Notes: generated from the sequence alone by a model not told the origin. Positions 18,907 to 27,899 are shown, counted from the stretch's first letter. The stretch is 64,000 nucleotides of DNA from JAMZMI01 sp963848175 (GCA_963848175.1 CAWKCO010000005.1:62001-126000); one strand, 5' to 3'. Program-made: numbers and translations.

Positions 18907-20253
18907 TTATCTGCTTGAAATTACTACCACTTTGCTTCTTTTTTCTTTAATTTGAAGGAACCTCATAACTATAAAAACTAAAAAAATATTAATACACGTA
19001 TAAATCAAATTAATAATGCGAAGACTACTAAAATTGAAATTGATTAGAATGGACATGTAGAAGTATAGGGCAAGAGGATGGTTATAGTGTTTTAAGAAAA
19101 AATTATAAGCCATCTTATAAAAGATACCGAGTAAAAAAAACGCAAGAATAACCCCAGGTATTAAATAATTGGCATAGCCGAACCCCATATTTTCAATAGG
19201 GTAACTAGTGATAATCATCTTATTTCTTGCAGTAAGGGGCTTGAATTCTGTGTTATAAAAAATAGAATTATATAAGTAGACTCCTTCATCAACAGGCGGC
19301 CGCAAGACATTAGGTATAGTAACATTAAAATTACTTGGTATCGTGAGTAATGTGTAAAAATCCCATTTGTTAGAATCATTAAAATGATTGGTAGTATAGA
19401 TATCTATCCATGTGTAAGAGAAGTAAGTAATTAATCCACCTAATTCTATTTCTTCAAACACATTTTTTTGTCCCGTGAGTAATTTATCTAAACCGTTTGG
19501 CGATCTAAGTATTGGTATTATAAAGGTGTAAACAATTAAAAAAATTGCTAAGAAAGCTATACGACCTTTCTTTATCTGAGAAATAACAATTGGTTTGACA
19601 TAAAAATGAAAAGTTATAATAATCATAAGTAAAAGAAAGACGGTATTCTTTCTTCCCCCTAAAGATGAGCTTAGAAATACCGCAAAAACTATAAATACCG
19701 CCAGCCAAAATTTATTTCTTTTGTGGTTAAACTTTAATAACCTTATGCGAAATATAATGCCTATTGTCAGTAGTTCAGCAAAAATCAAAGAATATCCTCC
19801 ACTCTGAAGTGCTACTCTATTGTTAAGATTATTGAGCAGTATGCTAATTCCACCTACTTGAATAAAGAAAAGGATATATCCTGAAAGACCCATCAAAAAA
19901 ATTATGTTTGATGTAATCACCAATCTTTCAGGGTGATTAAAAAACACTTGTTGATTACGAAATTTTGTCCTCTTTATAAAATTAATTCCAAAGATGAGGC
20001 TTATAAAAGCTATTGTTTGTACGTATAGATATTGTGGTAGAGCTTCATCTAGGCTCATATCTAAGGCTGCTAATATATCCCTCGGGAAAACATCTTCATC
20101 AAGATATACTGCGATAAGAAATAAAACGTTTCTGAAGATATATAATAGACAGATAAATTTTATTGGAGAGAATAAATCATTTTTTTTATATAAAAAAAAC
20201 AATCCACCATAGAGAAAAGCAAACCAAATAATTGATATCAGTGTATTTGACAC
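18907..20253 (-). CDS. O-antigen/oligosaccharide polymerase (Wzy-like)
   Basis: The 448-residue protein is very hydrophobic, with about 11-12 membrane helices. It has a central periplasmic loop near residues 250-340 (GLITYFSYTWIDIYTTNHF region) and the SSSLGGRKNTVF segment before it, as in oligosaccharide repeat-unit polymerases (EpsG/Wzy type). Such proteins are poorly conserved, so the call rests on topology and its place between Wzx, acetyltransferase and glycosyltransferase genes. The gene is AT-rich compared with its surroundings, as is common for Wzy and a sign of transfer. Confidence 0.8.
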   Translation of the reverse strand: MSNTLISIIWFAFLYGGLFFLYKKNDLFSPIKFICLLYIFRNVLFLIAVYLDEDVFPRDILAALDMSLDEALPQYLYVQTIAFISLIFGINFIKRTKFRNQQVFFNHPERLVITSNIIFLMGLSGYILFFIQVGGISILLNNLNNRVALQSGGYSLIFAELLTIGIIFRIRLLKFNHKRNKFWLAVFIVFAVFLSSSLGGRKNTVFLLLMIIITFHFYVKPIVISQIKKGRIAFLAIFLIVYTFIIPILRSPNGLDKLLTGQKNVFEEIELGGLITYFSYTWIDIYTTNHFNDSNKWDFYTLLTIPSNFNVTIPNVLRPPVDEGVYLYNSIFYNTEFKPLTARNKMIITSYPIENMGFGYANYLIPGVILAFFLLGIFYKMAYNFFLKHYNHPLALYFYMSILINFNFSSLRIINLIYTCINIFLVFIVMRFLQIKEKRSKVVVISSR

Positions 20254-20255
20254 AA

Positions 20256-20795
20256 TTAGCTAAGTTTGATAAATTTGGCTGGATTTCCCCCTATAATGTG
20301 ATTTTCAGGAACGTCCTTTACAACGACTGAACCCATAGCAATGATTGAATTATTACCAATGGAATTTACATTTTCTCCTATAATTACTTTAGCTCCTATC
20401 CAAACATTACTACCAATAACTATTGGTTTAGGATTCGGCTTGGATCTGGGATTATGTCCATGACTATGAGATAAAATATAAACATCTTGAGATATTAGCG
20501 TATTTTCCCCAATGCAAACACCACCCGAAAAATCAATATTTACATTGGAGTTAATCTGTACATTATCCTCAACAATTAAGTAGCAATCTTGTAGCTCGGA
20601 ATTTAAATGAACATTCCATTGAAAAAAACAGTTATCACCAATGGTGATATTTTTAGGATGTGTGATTCTAGACCCTGAGTAAATTTTAAAATTTTTCCCA
20701 CATTTTAACACCCTTGACCAATAAAATGTTGACAAAACATTTCTTATTCTTCTTAAAATGGATTTGAAAAGTTCTGATACTTTATAAATAGTCAT
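20256..20795 (-). CDS. Acyltransferase with hexapeptide repeats (LbH family)
   Basis: The 179-residue protein is a left-handed beta-helix: NITIGDNCFFQWNVHLN, GGVCIGENTLISQDVYI, PIVIGSNVWIGAKVIIG, with SHSHGHNP containing the likely catalytic His and the C-terminal VVVKDVPENHIIGGNPAKFI. It is expected to O- or N-acetylate a repeat-unit sugar, being the second such enzyme of the locus. The start overlaps the end of the flippase gene by 4 bases and it lies 2 bases before wzy. Confidence 0.88.
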   Translation of the reverse strand: MTIYKVSELFKSILRRIRNVLSTFYWSRVLKCGKNFKIYSGSRITHPKNITIGDNCFFQWNVHLNSELQDCYLIVEDNVQINSNVNIDFSGGVCIGENTLISQDVYILSHSHGHNPRSKPNPKPIVIGSNVWIGAKVIIGENVNSIGNNSIIAMGSVVVKDVPENHIIGGNPAKFIKLS

Positions 20796-22243
20796 GTAAA
20801 ATGATTTTTAATTTTCCGTATGTTAAGCAACACAATTGTGAATAGGCCTATAATCATTAACAAGTAGAAATTACTAATCAAAAAAATCGACAAGGAAGAG
20901 GAAATTATAAGAATAAAATAGAAGAAAAACTCATAAAACCTTGAATTAAACAGCCCCTCTTTTAAACTCTTAAATACATACAGACCTGAAAACACCTCCC
21001 CAATAAATAAGGCTAAACCTAGATTTGAATACCAAGAGTCACTTTTAAATAAAAGCATTAACCCCACTGTGGAAATGACCTTAATTAAATTATAAACTAA
21101 AAGAACATATGAGGCATTTGTTCTTCTCAAGAGCTGTACAATGACAATCATGTAATTTTGAATAAACATCGCAGCAAAAAGGCTTTTAATCAACTGTTCA
21201 TTATATTCTAACTCATTTCTTGTCCAAATAATAAACAAATCCTCTAAATAAGGCATTAGAATAATAACGAAGAGAAGAGCCAGGGAGCAAGTGACCTGCC
21301 AATATTTGTAAAAAGTATCTAATATCTTAGAGTTAATTCCAGACGCAAAATCTTTTTGTATTTGTGGCATTAAAGGCTCAGAAATAGTATTTGAAAAACG
21401 AAGAGCCGAATTGGATAATACTCTTCCTGTTCCAAACAGAGCAACAATTTTTGTGGAGTATGCGTAAGCTACGACAATATTCAAACCATTGTCATATACT
21501 TTTTCTGTTATAAAGCTTAAGGTAAGTAGGCTAGATTTCTTTAGATCTAAAATGAAATTTTCGAAATTTAGTGTTATCCAGTCTAATTTTAATTTAATAT
21601 CCTTGTGTACATAATATATTACAAATATAGAATACGCTAAATTAGCAATAAATAAAACTGAAACAGTTGCAAATAAGCTCTTAGTAAGAGGTAAACAAAT
21701 TAGTAAAACTAATAGGTCAATAAGTTCTAAAATCAATTGAAACTTTAAAGTTTTATCTATCCTACCTAGTGGTTCGTAAAGTCTTACAAAAAAGAGTGAT
21801 ACAAACGAACTCGGTATTTTACTTAGTAATAAAAGTAGAATTATTGTTACTCCCTCAATACCTTCCAAAAACTCAATCGGAAATTGTGTAATAAATGATG
21901 TAAACTCCCTCGACGAAAAAGAAAAGCATAGTAATAGTTGAACTAAAAAAAATATTAAGCAAGATGAATAGGCTTTTTGTATGTTTTGGGAGTTTTCTTG
22001 ATTGTTAAATAGGTGATAACTAAGGTTAACATTATTGGAACAATAATTAAAAAGTCCTAGCCCAATTGATCTTAAAACAAATAGAATTGAATTTGCTATT
22101 AGCCAAAAAGCAAATATGTCTTTTCCTAAATACACTAAGAAAACGGGTACTAATAGAATCTGTTTTATGAAGGTTATAATAATGATTCCCAAGCCCCAAC
22201 TAAGCGATTTGAAGTAGGAGGATATTGGTCTATTCTTAAACAT
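20792..22243 (-). CDS. Lipid-linked oligosaccharide flippase (Wzx family)
   Basis: The 483-residue protein has about 12-14 predicted membrane helices and MATE/MVF-superfamily character: an N-terminal basic start, GIIIITFIKQILLVPVFL, TGRVLSNSALRF, and a hydrophobic C-terminal pair of helices. It would move the undecaprenyl-linked repeat unit across the inner membrane for Wzy-dependent polymerisation. The coding sequence is strongly AT-rich, like wzy. It is separated from rfbH by a 214-base gap in which I see no gene and no clear terminator. Confidence 0.85.
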   Translation of the reverse strand: MFKNRPISSYFKSLSWGLGIIIITFIKQILLVPVFLVYLGKDIFAFWLIANSILFVLRSIGLGLFNYCSNNVNLSYHLFNNQENSQNIQKAYSSCLIFFLVQLLLCFSFSSREFTSFITQFPIEFLEGIEGVTIILLLLLSKIPSSFVSLFFVRLYEPLGRIDKTLKFQLILELIDLLVLLICLPLTKSLFATVSVLFIANLAYSIFVIYYVHKDIKLKLDWITLNFENFILDLKKSSLLTLSFITEKVYDNGLNIVVAYAYSTKIVALFGTGRVLSNSALRFSNTISEPLMPQIQKDFASGINSKILDTFYKYWQVTCSLALLFVIILMPYLEDLFIIWTRNELEYNEQLIKSLFAAMFIQNYMIVIVQLLRRTNASYVLLVYNLIKVISTVGLMLLFKSDSWYSNLGLALFIGEVFSGLYVFKSLKEGLFNSRFYEFFFYFILIISSSLSIFLISNFYLLMIIGLFTIVLLNIRKIKNHFT

Positions 22244-22457
22244 TGCAATAGTTATGATAATAGATTTAAAAGAAAGCTCCTAAAATCAATAGTGTTTTCA
22301 TATATCATAACTCTCCAATATTTTATTATTACATTTCCCCACTATTCTTGTTGCTTCATTAAATGAGGGTTTTTTACTAATTTTCATAAATAATTATTGT
22401 TACTCACTTTTATTTATTTCTAGTCTTTTTAAGCTATCAAAATACGGTGGACTCTCA

Positions 22458-23759
22458 CTATTTTAAATATGCTTTCAAGATTTCTACAATATAGTCGTAA
22501 TGCTTTTCTTCTAAACCTGGCCATACGCCTAGCCAAAAGCTATCATTCATAACTTTATCTGTATTTTCAAAGGTGCCCACCGTTCGTTTTTCGATATTGG
22601 CATAGGCGGGTTGACGCATCAGGTTACCAGCAAAGAGCAAACGTGTGCCAATTTTATTTTGCTCTAGGTGCTGCACCAGATCATGGCGTGAAAATTTCAC
22701 GCCATGACGGAGAGTCAGTAAAAAGCCAAACCAGCTTGGATCACTATTAGGCGTAGGTTCTGGCAAAATAAAGTACTCTTCAAATTGCTTCATTTTCGAA
22801 TAAAGCAGTTTGTAATTTTCCCTTCTTTTGGCCACAAAGGCATCTGCCTTTTCTAGTTGGCTCAAACCTACAGCGGCTTGCATGTCGGTTACTTTGAGGT
22901 TGAACCCAATATGTGAGTACGTATACTTGTGATCATAGCCATAAGGTAGCTCACCAAGCTGCCATTCAAAGCGTTTGTTGCAGGTATTGTCTTTTCCTGG
23001 TTCGCAGTAGCAGTCCCGGCCCCAATCTCTAAAGCTCTCTGCGATCATTTTGAGTCTTGGGTTATTGATTAAAACAGAACCACCTTCTCCCATTGTGATA
23101 TGGTGAGCAGGGTAGAAGGATACAGTCGCCAAGTCGCCAAAGGAGCCTGTTTTTTGTCCGTTGTAAGTTGCTCCAAGAGAGTCACAGTCATCTTCGATCA
23201 CCCACAAGTTGTGTTTTTTGGCTACTTCCATGACCACATTCAGGTTAAAGGGATTTCCCAGTGTATGGGCAATCATGATGGCCTTGGTCTTTGGAGAAAT
23301 GGCTTGCTCAATGAGCTCCGCTTTGATGTTGTAAGTAGGAATATCAATATCCAGAAATACTGGAATGGCGCCATACTGAATCATTGGATTCACGGTGGTG
23401 GGGAAACCCGCAGCAACTGTGATTACTTCATCTCCTGGCTTGATCTGACGATCACCGAGCTTAGGGGAGGTGAGGGCGTAGAAGGCTACCAAATCTGCGG
23501 AAGAACCAGAGTTGACCAAAATGGAAAATTTAGATCCGAAGTATTTGGCAAACTGTCTTTCAAATTTTTTCGCGAAACGTCCTGCCGTGAGCCAGCCATC
23601 GAGCATGGCATCCACGCCCAGAAGAATATCATTTTCATCCAAAACTTTGCCTGTCACCGGGATATAGTCTTCGCCGGGGCGAATCACTTTTGTTGTGTTT
23701 TGAATGGCTACTTCTTTTAGCTGAGCCAGTAGGCTTTCGTTGATGTTCTTAAAGTCCAT
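22458..23759 (-). CDS. rfbH: CDP-4-keto-6-deoxyglucose-3-dehydrase (E1)
   Basis: The 433-residue enzyme is PMP-dependent with an aminotransferase fold. The usual PLP lysine is replaced by His220 in FYPAHHITMGEGG, the hallmark of this dehydrase. The [2Fe-2S] ligands are visible as Cys192, Cys250, Cys252 and Cys260 (CYCEPGKDNTC), matching the known enzyme's spacing. It removes the C3 hydroxyl of CDP-4-keto-6-deoxyglucose on the way to 3,6-dideoxyhexoses such as abequose, paratose, tyvelose or ascarylose. Its reductase partner E3 (RfbI/AscD type) is not in the window. It overlaps the end of the previous SDR gene by 11 bases. Confidence 0.95.
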   Translation of the reverse strand: MDFKNINESLLAQLKEVAIQNTTKVIRPGEDYIPVTGKVLDENDILLGVDAMLDGWLTAGRFAKKFERQFAKYFGSKFSILVNSGSSADLVAFYALTSPKLGDRQIKPGDEVITVAAGFPTTVNPMIQYGAIPVFLDIDIPTYNIKAELIEQAISPKTKAIMIAHTLGNPFNLNVVMEVAKKHNLWVIEDDCDSLGATYNGQKTGSFGDLATVSFYPAHHITMGEGGSVLINNPRLKMIAESFRDWGRDCYCEPGKDNTCNKRFEWQLGELPYGYDHKYTYSHIGFNLKVTDMQAAVGLSQLEKADAFVAKRRENYKLLYSKMKQFEEYFILPEPTPNSDPSWFGFLLTLRHGVKFSRHDLVQHLEQNKIGTRLLFAGNLMRQPAYANIEKRTVGTFENTDKVMNDSFWLGVWPGLEEKHYDYIVEILKAYLK

Positions 23760-24636
23760 TTTTTGTTTGATTGTAATACGCTATTGTTTCTTTAATTCCT
23801 TGTTGTAATGAATATTCAGGCTTCCACCCTAATTTTTTTAAGTTTTGGTTCATGGCAGTTGATTCATTGAATTCACCAGGTCTTTGAGTCAAGACGCCCC
23901 AATTTAGCGTTGTTTCTGTATTATTTGATTCACTTTTTATCAGTTCTACCATTTCTTTGATTGCTTGGCTTTGTCCAGTTCCCACTCCAAATTGGTGATA
24001 GTTTAAATCTAACCCAGATAAAGCCTCTATGACTTTCAGGTAGGCTGCAACTGCGTCATCCACATAAATGAAGTCGCGCCGCTGGCTTCCAGCCGTTAGG
24101 TCAATACTATCCACAGGTTGTAAAAGTTGATCAATCATGTGAGGAATAAACTTTTCAGACCCATCACCAGGCCCATAAAGATGTTCCAACTTCATGTTAA
24201 TAACCTTTGTTTCATTAGTCAAAGCTTGAATGGCTGTCTCAAAGCATTTCTTAGACAAAGTATAAGACGCTAAGTACTGATAGTTTAAATCACCCTTGTT
24301 AAAAAAAGTATCTGTATTGATAACGGCTAATTGAGGATTTGAAGATTTTAAGGTTTCTATTAAGGAAAGCGGCCAAATAAGATTGGATTGAAGTACTTCG
24401 CTTAGTTTTTTACCTCTTCCATAGTCCGTGGCTACATGTACCAAAACGTCAATTTGGAGCAAATCAATTGCGGATGAATCCACTTCAAAGAGTGTAATTT
24501 CTTTTTTGATGGATTCGATTTTTGTGAGATCAGAACTCTTTCTTATTAAGCCAAAGATCGTATGACCATCTTTCAAAAATGCTTTTGCAAGATGACTACC
24601 AAAAAAACCTGAAATGCCTGTTAGTAAAATTCTCAA
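23749..24636 (-). CDS. CDP-dideoxyhexose reductase/epimerase (RfbJ-like SDR)
   Basis: This extended SDR has RILLTGISGFFGSHL at the N-terminus, then NTDTFFNKGDL and YTLSKKCFE with the catalytic YxxxK, and RRDFIYVDDA. The NTDTFFN...SKK pattern resembles CDP-abequose synthase. TTG 24636 is the likely start (295 residues): it puts the Rossmann motif at the usual place, 14 bases after the rfbG stop; a longer frame back to 24771 would overlap rfbG widely. It would reduce the 4-keto group to finish the 3,6-dideoxyhexose, or epimerise it. Which stereoisomer is made cannot be read. Confidence 0.75.
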   Translation of the reverse strand: MRILLTGISGFFGSHLAKAFLKDGHTIFGLIRKSSDLTKIESIKKEITLFEVDSSAIDLLQIDVLVHVATDYGRGKKLSEVLQSNLIWPLSLIETLKSSNPQLAVINTDTFFNKGDLNYQYLASYTLSKKCFETAIQALTNETKVINMKLEHLYGPGDGSEKFIPHMIDQLLQPVDSIDLTAGSQRRDFIYVDDAVAAYLKVIEALSGLDLNYHQFGVGTGQSQAIKEMVELIKSESNNTETTLNWGVLTQRPGEFNESTAMNQNLKKLGWKPEYSLQQGIKETIAYYNQTKNGL

Positions 24637-24650
24637 AAATTCTCTTATTG

Positions 24651-25733
24651 TTATAAGTAGCTGGTTAAATCTAATTGCATTTGTGAAGATACTTTGGCTG
24701 TAGCTGTACATGCTTTGTACCAGCTCATGGTTTTTTCGATGGCCTGTTTTGCTGTCCACTTTGGCTTCCAATCTAGTTCATTGATAGCCTTACTGATATC
24801 CAACTTTAAAAGACCCGCTTCATGTGGTTGACCTTTCAAAGCAGGGGTGTCGTATTTCCCAGATCCCCAAACCTCAATAGCCAATTTCACCAAAGACTCC
24901 ACATCCAAATTATCATCTGCCATTGGACCAAAGTTCCATGCATCGGCATATTTAATCGGATCTTCCATAAGCTTCGCTCCAAGCAGGAGGTAACCACCCA
25001 AAGGCTCTAATACATGCTGCCATGGACGTATTGCTTGGGGATTACGAACGGTTATAGGTTGGTCATTATTTAAGGCATTGATGATATCCGGAATGATTCG
25101 ATCCTTTGCCCAGTCGCCTCCACCGATAACATTGCCTGCTCTTGCTGCTGCAATGGCTTTATGGTGGGTAATATACGCTTTTGGATTGAAAAAAGAGTTA
25201 CGGTAGGAAGAGATTACTAATTCTGTACATGCTTTGCTAGCACTATATGGATCATATCCGCCGAGTCTGTCATTCTCGCGGTAGGGGTAGTGCCATTCGT
25301 TGTTTTCATACACCTTATCCGTGGTGATCATCACTCCGATACACGGTTTTTCGAGTTCCCGAATCCCATCCAGCACATTGGCTGTACCAATCGCATTTAC
25401 GTCAAATGTTTCTGAAGGAATATCGTAAGACAAACGCACCAATGGTTGTGCTGCCAGATGAAAAACATAATCCGGTTGGAAGTCTTTGATTTCCTGAGTC
25501 AATCTTTCTTTATCGCGAATGTCTGCAATGATCGAATCGCACAGCAAGTCGCCTTTCATGCTGTTATAAAGTCCATCAACCTGTTCAGGAGCTAAAGCAT
25601 AGCCTTTTATTTCAGCCCCTAATTGATGTAGCCAGTATAGCATCCAAGATCCTTTGAAACCAGTGTGTCCAGTAAGGAAAACTTTTTTGCCTTTGTAGGT
25701 AGATTGGAGGAGAGTGGTTTGGTCGGTAGTCAT
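24651..25733 (-). CDS. rfbG: CDP-glucose 4,6-dehydratase
   Basis: The 360-residue extended SDR has KVFLTGHTGFKGSWM (NAD-binding), FHLAAQPLVRLSY, MITTDKVYEN and DPYSASKACTE (catalytic Tyr/Lys), and GGGDWAKDRIIPD, all typical of RfbG. It converts CDP-glucose to CDP-4-keto-6-deoxyglucose, the substrate of the RfbH-type enzyme downstream. It follows the four-helix-bundle gene in the operon. Length and motifs are standard. Confidence 0.95.
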   Translation of the reverse strand: MTTDQTTLLQSTYKGKKVFLTGHTGFKGSWMLYWLHQLGAEIKGYALAPEQVDGLYNSMKGDLLCDSIIADIRDKERLTQEIKDFQPDYVFHLAAQPLVRLSYDIPSETFDVNAIGTANVLDGIRELEKPCIGVMITTDKVYENNEWHYPYRENDRLGGYDPYSASKACTELVISSYRNSFFNPKAYITHHKAIAAARAGNVIGGGDWAKDRIIPDIINALNNDQPITVRNPQAIRPWQHVLEPLGGYLLLGAKLMEDPIKYADAWNFGPMADDNLDVESLVKLAIEVWGSGKYDTPALKGQPHEAGLLKLDISKAINELDWKPKWTAKQAIEKTMSWYKACTATAKVSSQMQLDLTSYL

Positions 25734-25788
25734 TAGTTAGCAGTTTTAAGGTCGAAGCAATAAGCTGAAAGCTCGGAGGGGAACATAT

Positions 25789-26157
25789 CTATATTGATTT
25801 TTGAATGCTATTGATTAAGCCTTTAATCATTTTTACAATTTCTAGGAGTTGTTTTTCTAGGGCTTCAAGTTCTTCTTTGGTAATCCACTTTCTTCGAGCA
25901 AAGGTATTTAGCAAGGTGACGACTTCATAAGCAGAGCCTCTCGAATAATATAAAAATTGAATGAATTCCTTTTTGGAGTTTCTTCCCTTTCCCTCTGCTA
26001 CGTTTTGAGGAATGGATGATACGGCAGATTCCAGTTGTTCGCATAATCTAAAATGCCTTTTAGAATCGGTGATCTTTTCGGTGAGTAAGAGTATATCGTC
26101 TACCAAGTCCATTGACTTCTTCCAAACAGTCAATTCCTTAAATCCGAAGGTTTCCAT
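25789..26157 (-). CDS. Four-helix-bundle protein (S23/IVP family)
   Basis: The 122-residue all-helical protein has FGFKELTVWKKSMDLVDDIL, FRLCEQLESAVSSIPQNVAEG and FLYYSRGSAYEVVTLLNTFA. This is the 23S-rRNA-intervening-sequence/four-helix-bundle family, related to the Avd protein of diversity-generating retroelements. No reverse transcriptase or rRNA is nearby. It splits rfbF from rfbG and is flanked upstream by a low-complexity array (26165-26426). Such genes look like mobile inserts within operons of Bacteroidota (from memory). Function unknown. Confidence 0.9.
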   Translation of the reverse strand: METFGFKELTVWKKSMDLVDDILLLTEKITDSKRHFRLCEQLESAVSSIPQNVAEGKGRNSKKEFIQFLYYSRGSAYEVVTLLNTFARRKWITKEELEALEKQLLEIVKMIKGLINSIQKSI

Positions 26158-26164
26158 TTCTTAA

Positions 26165-26426
26165 ATTTTATTGGTCTTTTAACTTCCAGCTTCAAACTTT
26201 GACCTGAAATACCAGACCTCAAGCTTCTCAAAATTGAATTGATACGCCATTATTTATCCTCTCTTCAACGCTTAAGTCCTTTTCAACTTTTATCTTTTCA
26301 CCTCTTCCACTTATCCTCTTTCCAACTTCAGACTTCAACCTTTCAACTTCAAACTTTGAGCTTCCAGCTTTACCCTTCAACTTCCAGCTTTACCCTTCAA
26401 CTTCAAACTTTACCCTTCCAACTCAC
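26165..26426. repeat. Pyrimidine-rich CTTCAACTT/CAGCTTTACC word array
   Basis: About 260 bases between rfbF and the four-helix-bundle gene are nearly free of G on the + strand and made of repeated words: CTTCCAGCTTTACCCTTCAA twice in tandem, TTCAACTTCAAACTTT several times. On the transcribed - strand they read as AAGTTGAAGGGTAAAG. The words decay with distance from rfbF. A frame on the + strand here (LSSFQLQTSTFQLQTLSFQL) is a by-product of the repeat. Confidence 0.8.
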
Positions 26427-27206
26427 TTACCAAACCTTCCAAGGTGCTTTTTCTTCTTCCCAAAGTCTTTCCAGTTCTTGTTTATCGCGCAGAGTGTCCA
26501 TTGGTTTCCAGAATCCCTCGTGCTTAAAGGCTTTCATTTGTCCATCAGCAGCGATGTTTTCCATTGGGTCACGCTCAAAGATGGTACTGTCATTGGTAAT
26601 GTAGTTGAGCACTTCTGGCTGGCATACAAAGAAGCCGCCATTGATCCACGATCCATCCCCTTTGGGCTTTTCAAGAAATGATTTAACTTCCATTTCATTG
26701 TCGATATTCAGGGCGCCAAAACGACCAGATGGCTGTACGGAAGTGACTGTCATTAATTTGCCGTGATCTTTATGATACTTCATTAGTTCGGCAATATCTA
26801 TAGAGCCTACTCCATCTCCATAAGTCAAGAGAAAGGGCTCATTGCCGATATAATCTTTTACTCGTTTGATCCTGCCACCTGTCATGGAATTGATTCCAGT
26901 ATCTACCAGAGAAACTTTCCAAGGTTCAGCTTGGGACTTATGATAATCGAAAGTATTGGTTGCCATGTCAATGGTGACATCCGATTGATGTAGGAAATAA
27001 TTGGCAAAATATTCTTTGATGATATAACCCTTATACCCCAGACAAACTACAAAGTCATTGAAACCATAGTGGGAATAAATTTTCATTATGTGCCACAAGA
27101 TAGGCTTGCCGCCAATTTCTACCATGGGTTTTGGTTTTAAAGATGTTTCTTCTGATAGCCTTGTTCCAAATCCTCCTGCTAATAATACTACTTTCATTTG
27201 CGTCAA
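26427..27206 (-). CDS. rfbF: Glucose-1-phosphate cytidylyltransferase
   Basis: The 259-residue nucleotidyltransferase has VVLLAGGFGTRLSEET (nucleotide-binding signature), KPMVEIGGKPILWHIMKIY, LTYGDGVGSID and FFVCQPEVLNYI, and ends with the typical WKPMDTLRDKQELERLW. It makes CDP-glucose from CTP and glucose-1-phosphate, the first step of the CDP-3,6-dideoxyhexose pathway completed by the downstream rfbG, SDR and rfbH genes. A leader of about 200 bases with a long hairpin separates it from upxY. Confidence 0.95.
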   Translation of the reverse strand: MTQMKVVLLAGGFGTRLSEETSLKPKPMVEIGGKPILWHIMKIYSHYGFNDFVVCLGYKGYIIKEYFANYFLHQSDVTIDMATNTFDYHKSQAEPWKVSLVDTGINSMTGGRIKRVKDYIGNEPFLLTYGDGVGSIDIAELMKYHKDHGKLMTVTSVQPSGRFGALNIDNEMEVKSFLEKPKGDGSWINGGFFVCQPEVLNYITNDSTIFERDPMENIAADGQMKAFKHEGFWKPMDTLRDKQELERLWEEEKAPWKVW

Positions 27207-27364
27207 TATTTTTATTTGAGAGTTAAGTTTTTTCTAAGAGTAAACTTTTTACTTATTTAAGTATACCTGCCTATGTATTTTTTAATACTTCACTATACTT
27301 TTATACAGCTCCGCCTCGTAAGTCACAGAGTCGGTTCTGTAACTGAATAATTTCTACTAAATAG

Positions 27365-27408
27365 ATCGACGATCATCAGGTGCTACCATGTAGCTGATGA
27401 TCGACGAT
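27365..27408 (-). promoter_or_regulatory. Long hairpin between upxY and rfbF
   Basis: Two 15-base arms pair with one mismatch (27365-27379 with 27394-27408), enclosing a loop with a second possible stem, GCTAC/GTAGC. The hairpin begins in the upxY stop codon and lies at the head of a leader of about 160 bases before rfbF. No T run follows on the - strand, so it is not an ordinary terminator. It could be an RNA signal for the UpxY antiterminator, a pause site or an mRNA-stabilising element. Confidence 0.65.
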
Positions 27409-27899
27409 TATCTCTTGATCGCCAGGCGATCGGGCACTTCTACTTTCACCGTTTGGTTCATCAGCTCCATATTGATCACCAGTCGGTTGCCTTGCTTAGC
27501 TATAAACTTGCCCTTGGAGCTTTTAAGCACTCCAAATTGTATTTCTATTTCGTCTTCCTTATTGATGATAGACAAATGCTCTGATGAAGATTGCTTATGC
27601 TCTCCAAGAAACTGTCGGAGTATTTCAATTTCACTATTGGGTACCTCGGCGGGCCTGCCTAGCCAATAGAGATATTTTACTACACCAGAAGTAAACAAGG
27701 CCTGAGCACGATTTTCTACACTGGCTTGAATAAATACATAGGATTTAATCAAGGGCTCTTCCACTTTTTTCTTGCGGTCACTCCACTGTTTCCATACTTT
27801 CTGCAGGGGCAGGTAGACTTCATATCCTTTTGCGGATAGCAAACTGGCCACCTTTTTTTCCTGTCGTGGCTTGGTATGGATCACATGCCATGTCGTCAT
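27408..27899 (-). CDS. UpxY-type transcription antiterminator (NusG paralogue)
   Basis: The 163-residue protein has a NusG N-terminal domain (TTWHVIHTKPRQEKKVASLL, GYEVYLPLQ, KSYVFIQASV, VVKYLYWLG) and a KOW-like C-terminal part (about residues 115-160). In Bacteroides, UpxY proteins promote readthrough of their own capsule operon. Here it sits inside the locus, after wza/wzc and before the nucleotide-sugar and glycosyltransferase genes, where it could control transcription into the long distal part. The unusual hairpin directly after it supports an RNA-level role. Confidence 0.88.
   Translation of the reverse strand: MTTWHVIHTKPRQEKKVASLLSAKGYEVYLPLQKVWKQWSDRKKKVEEPLIKSYVFIQASVENRAQALFTSGVVKYLYWLGRPAEVPNSEIEILRQFLGEHKQSSSEHLSIINKEDEIEIQFGVLKSSKGKFIAKQGNRLVINMELMNQTVKVEVPDRLAIKR

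Noticed and set aside
23749..24771. Longer 340-residue version of the RfbJ-like protein
   Set aside because: The extra N-terminal residues overlap rfbG in another frame and precede the Rossmann motif; TTG 24636 places the motif normally.
25789..26157. Diversity-generating retroelement accessory protein
   Set aside because: The fold is shared with Avd, but there is no reverse transcriptase and no template/variable repeat pair nearby.
26239..26604. 121-codon + strand frame rich in FQLQTL repeats
   Set aside because: Its repeated residues come from the low-complexity array and it overlaps rfbF on the other strand.
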